From NCBI RefSeq assembly GCF_016462415.1, contig NZ_JAEMTF010000014.1:1-64000 (forward strand): a stretch of DNA of 64,000 nucleotides. Direction: 5' to 3'. The stretch is from Williamsia sp. GTDB taxonomy: Bacteria; Actinomycetota; Actinomycetes; Mycobacteriales; Mycobacteriaceae. Below, piece after piece: positions 62,321-64,000 of the stretch. Numbering within the stretch: position 1 is the stretch's first letter; the number at the start of each line of letters is the position of its first letter. The position numbers and the translations under genes are program-made. The notes under the pieces are model-generated. The model ran no database searches. It was not told the origin of the DNA and saw only the letters and a list, made by a program, of their open reading frames with translations.

Positions 62321-62336
62321 ATGAACGTATGTTCGA
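62321..62336. promoter_or_regulatory. LexA (SOS) box for LysM gene
   Basis: atgaacgtatgttcga; reverse strand TCGAAC-ATAC-GTTCAT, 10/12 to TCGAAC-N4-GTTCGA, 30 bp upstream of 62291. Confidence 0.8.
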
Positions 62337-62371
62337 TTAGATCACGGGGGTCCGACAAAGTCCCGACACGA

Positions 62372-62387
62372 TCGAACAAATGTTTGA
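62372..62387. promoter_or_regulatory. LexA (SOS) box for lexA
   Basis: TCGAAC-aaat-GTTTGA, 11/12 to consensus, upstream of lexA. Confidence 0.82.
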
Positions 62388-62492
62388 AAGTTGTTATCAA
62401 GTCCTCTACTGTCCCAGGTGACAGCAGGTCCGCGCGCTTCTCGAACAGGCCCACAGGGCCCGTCGGGGGCGGACCGCGACAGGAGGGACACC

Positions 62493-63170
62493 GTGTCCGA
62501 CACCACCGTCACCACCACCGAGGCCGCCGAGGGACCCATCAGCGAGGCCGATCTGACCTCGCGGCAGGCGAAGGTCCTCGAGGTCATCCGCGCATCGGTT
62601 CGCGAGCGCGGTTACCCGCCGAGCATCCGCGAGATCGGCGACGCCGTGGGCCTCACGTCCACGTCCTCGGTCGCCCATCAGCTGCGCACCCTCGAGCGCA
62701 AGGGCTTCCTCAAGCGCGACCACAACCGCCCTCGCGCGGTCAACGTCCAGGACCAGGATCCCGCCGACATCACCCCGGAGACCGACGCACTGCCGACGCC
62801 GACCTACGTGCCGGTTCTCGGACGGATCGCCGCGGGCGGTCCGATCCTCGCCGAACAGGCCGTCGAGGAGGTCTTCCCGCTCCCCCGCGAGCTCGTCGGC
62901 GACGGCGCGCTGTTCATGCTCAAGGTGGTGGGTGAGTCGATGATCGACGCGGCCATCTGCGACGGCGACTGGGTGGTCGTCCGTCAGCAGAACGTCGCCG
63001 ACAACGGCGACATCGTGGCCGCCATGATCGACGGCGAGGCCACGGTCAAGACCTTCAAGCGCACGAACGGGACGGTCTGGCTGATGCCGCACAACCCGCT
63101 GTTCTCCCCCATCCCCGGAGACGAGGCCGCGATCCTGGGCAAGGTCGTCACCGTCATGCGTCGAATCTGA
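62493..63170 (+). CDS. lexA: SOS repressor LexA
   Basis: [66 protein letters not shown] (Ala-Gly cleavage region); [22 protein letters not shown] preceded by aggaggg. Confidence 0.97.
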   Translation: MSDTTVTTTEAAEGPISEADLTSRQAKVLEVIRASVRERGYPPSIREIGDAVGLTSTSSVAHQLRTLERKGFLKRDHNRPRAVNVQDQDPADITPETDALPTPTYVPVLGRIAAGGPILAEQAVEEVFPLPRELVGDGALFMLKVVGESMIDAAICDGDWVVVRQQNVADNGDIVAAMIDGEATVKTFKRTNGTVWLMPHNPLFSPIPGDEAAILGKVVTVMRRI

Positions 63171-63228
63171 TCGTCGCATCCGGGCTCGACACACTGATCT
63201 GACCCGACGGCGTGTCACAATGACGTCC

Positions 63229-64000
63229 ATGAGTGCGAAGAGGATCGATCTGTCCGGTTCGGTCACCGTGATCACCGGGGCCGCCGGCGGGATCGGTCGT
63301 GCCGTGGCCCGCGAACTGCACGGTCGTGGTGGCATCGTCGTCCTGGTCGATCTGGACCAGGCCTCGGTGGACGCGGTGGCCGCTGAATTGGGTTCCTCCC
63401 GGTCGTTGGCCCTGCGGGCCGATGTCACCTCTCCCGACGACCTACACCACGTGATGACCACTGCCGCGGACCGTTTCGGCCGCATCGACGTGGTTCACGC
63501 CAACGCCGGCATCTCCAGCGGCGAGTCCGCCGACACGGTGCTCAGCGTCGCCGACGGGACCTTCGAACGGGTGATCGCGGTGAATCTGGCTGGCGTGTGG
63601 AACACGGTGCGCGCGGCTCTGCCCCACATCGTCGAGTCGCAGGGACATGTGCTCATCACCTCGTCGACCTACGCCTACCTCAACGGCATGGTCAATGCGC
63701 CCTACGCGGCGACCAAGGCCGCGGTCGAACAGATCGGTCGGGCGCTGGGCGTCGAACTGGCGGCGCATGGTGCGTCGGCGGGTGTGCTCTACCCCGGCTG
63801 GGTCGCCACGCCGATCGCCGACGTCGCTTTCGGCAAGGACGAGTTGGCCACCGCTCTCGTGGCGCGCGCGTTTCCTTCGTTCCTGCGTGACCCCATCGCA
63901 CCCGAACGTGTCGGCCGCGCGGTCGCGCGCGGTGTCGAACGCCGCGCACCGCGCATCCAGATCCCGCGTCGGTGGGTGCCGGTCTCCTTCCTGCGCGGCA
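63229..64000 (+). CDS. SDR family oxidoreductase (3' end outside window)
   Basis: VTVITGAAGGIGRAVARELHGRGGIVVLVDLD; HANAGISSG; VLITSSTYAYLNGMVNAPYAATKAAVEQIG (S..YxxxK). Not in ORF track because no stop in window. Confidence 0.9.
   Translation, partial: MSAKRIDLSGSVTVITGAAGGIGRAVARELHGRGGIVVLVDLDQASVDAVAAELGSSRSLALRADVTSPDDLHHVMTTAADRFGRIDVVHANAGISSGESADTVLSVADGTFERVIAVNLAGVWNTVRAALPHIVESQGHVLITSSTYAYLNGMVNAPYAATKAAVEQIGRALGVELAAHGASAGVLYPGWVATPIADVAFGKDELATALVARAFPSFLRDPIAPERVGRAVARGVERRAPRIQIPRRWVPVSFLRG

Overview
GC-rich chromosomal window from a mycolic-acid actinobacterium. Genus is inferred as Gordonia-like from aftC, cei, the S-(hydroxymethyl)mycothiol dehydrogenase and IdeR/SigA/SigB. 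Gene order largely matches the M. tuberculosis Rv2670c-Rv2720 block from memory: zapE, ribD-like, TAP hydrolase, aftC, msrB, hemQ/hemY/hemE, DUF3000, rnd, dxs, trmA-like, APC permease, ceoBC, DUF3159, OB-fold, DUF3710, dut, DUF3093, DUF4193, cei, suhB, ppgK, sigA ... sigB, ideR, galE, PAC2 ... nrdR, LysM, lexA. Several blocks appear to interrupt that backbone. The most interesting is a four-gene co-directional cassette at 51232-57047: class III aminotransferase, SsfX3-like SGNH hydrolase, atypical SDR and an A-T-TE NRPS-like synthetase. Its domain logic resembles furanone/quinone synthetase systems. Others are a DUF5685-type protein with an extreme Cys-rich tail downstream of a two-component system, and an overlapping Pat-like acetyltransferase/AcuC deacetylase pair. 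No tRNA, rRNA, CRISPR array or transposon was recognised. All family calls come from motifs and memory; no search was run.
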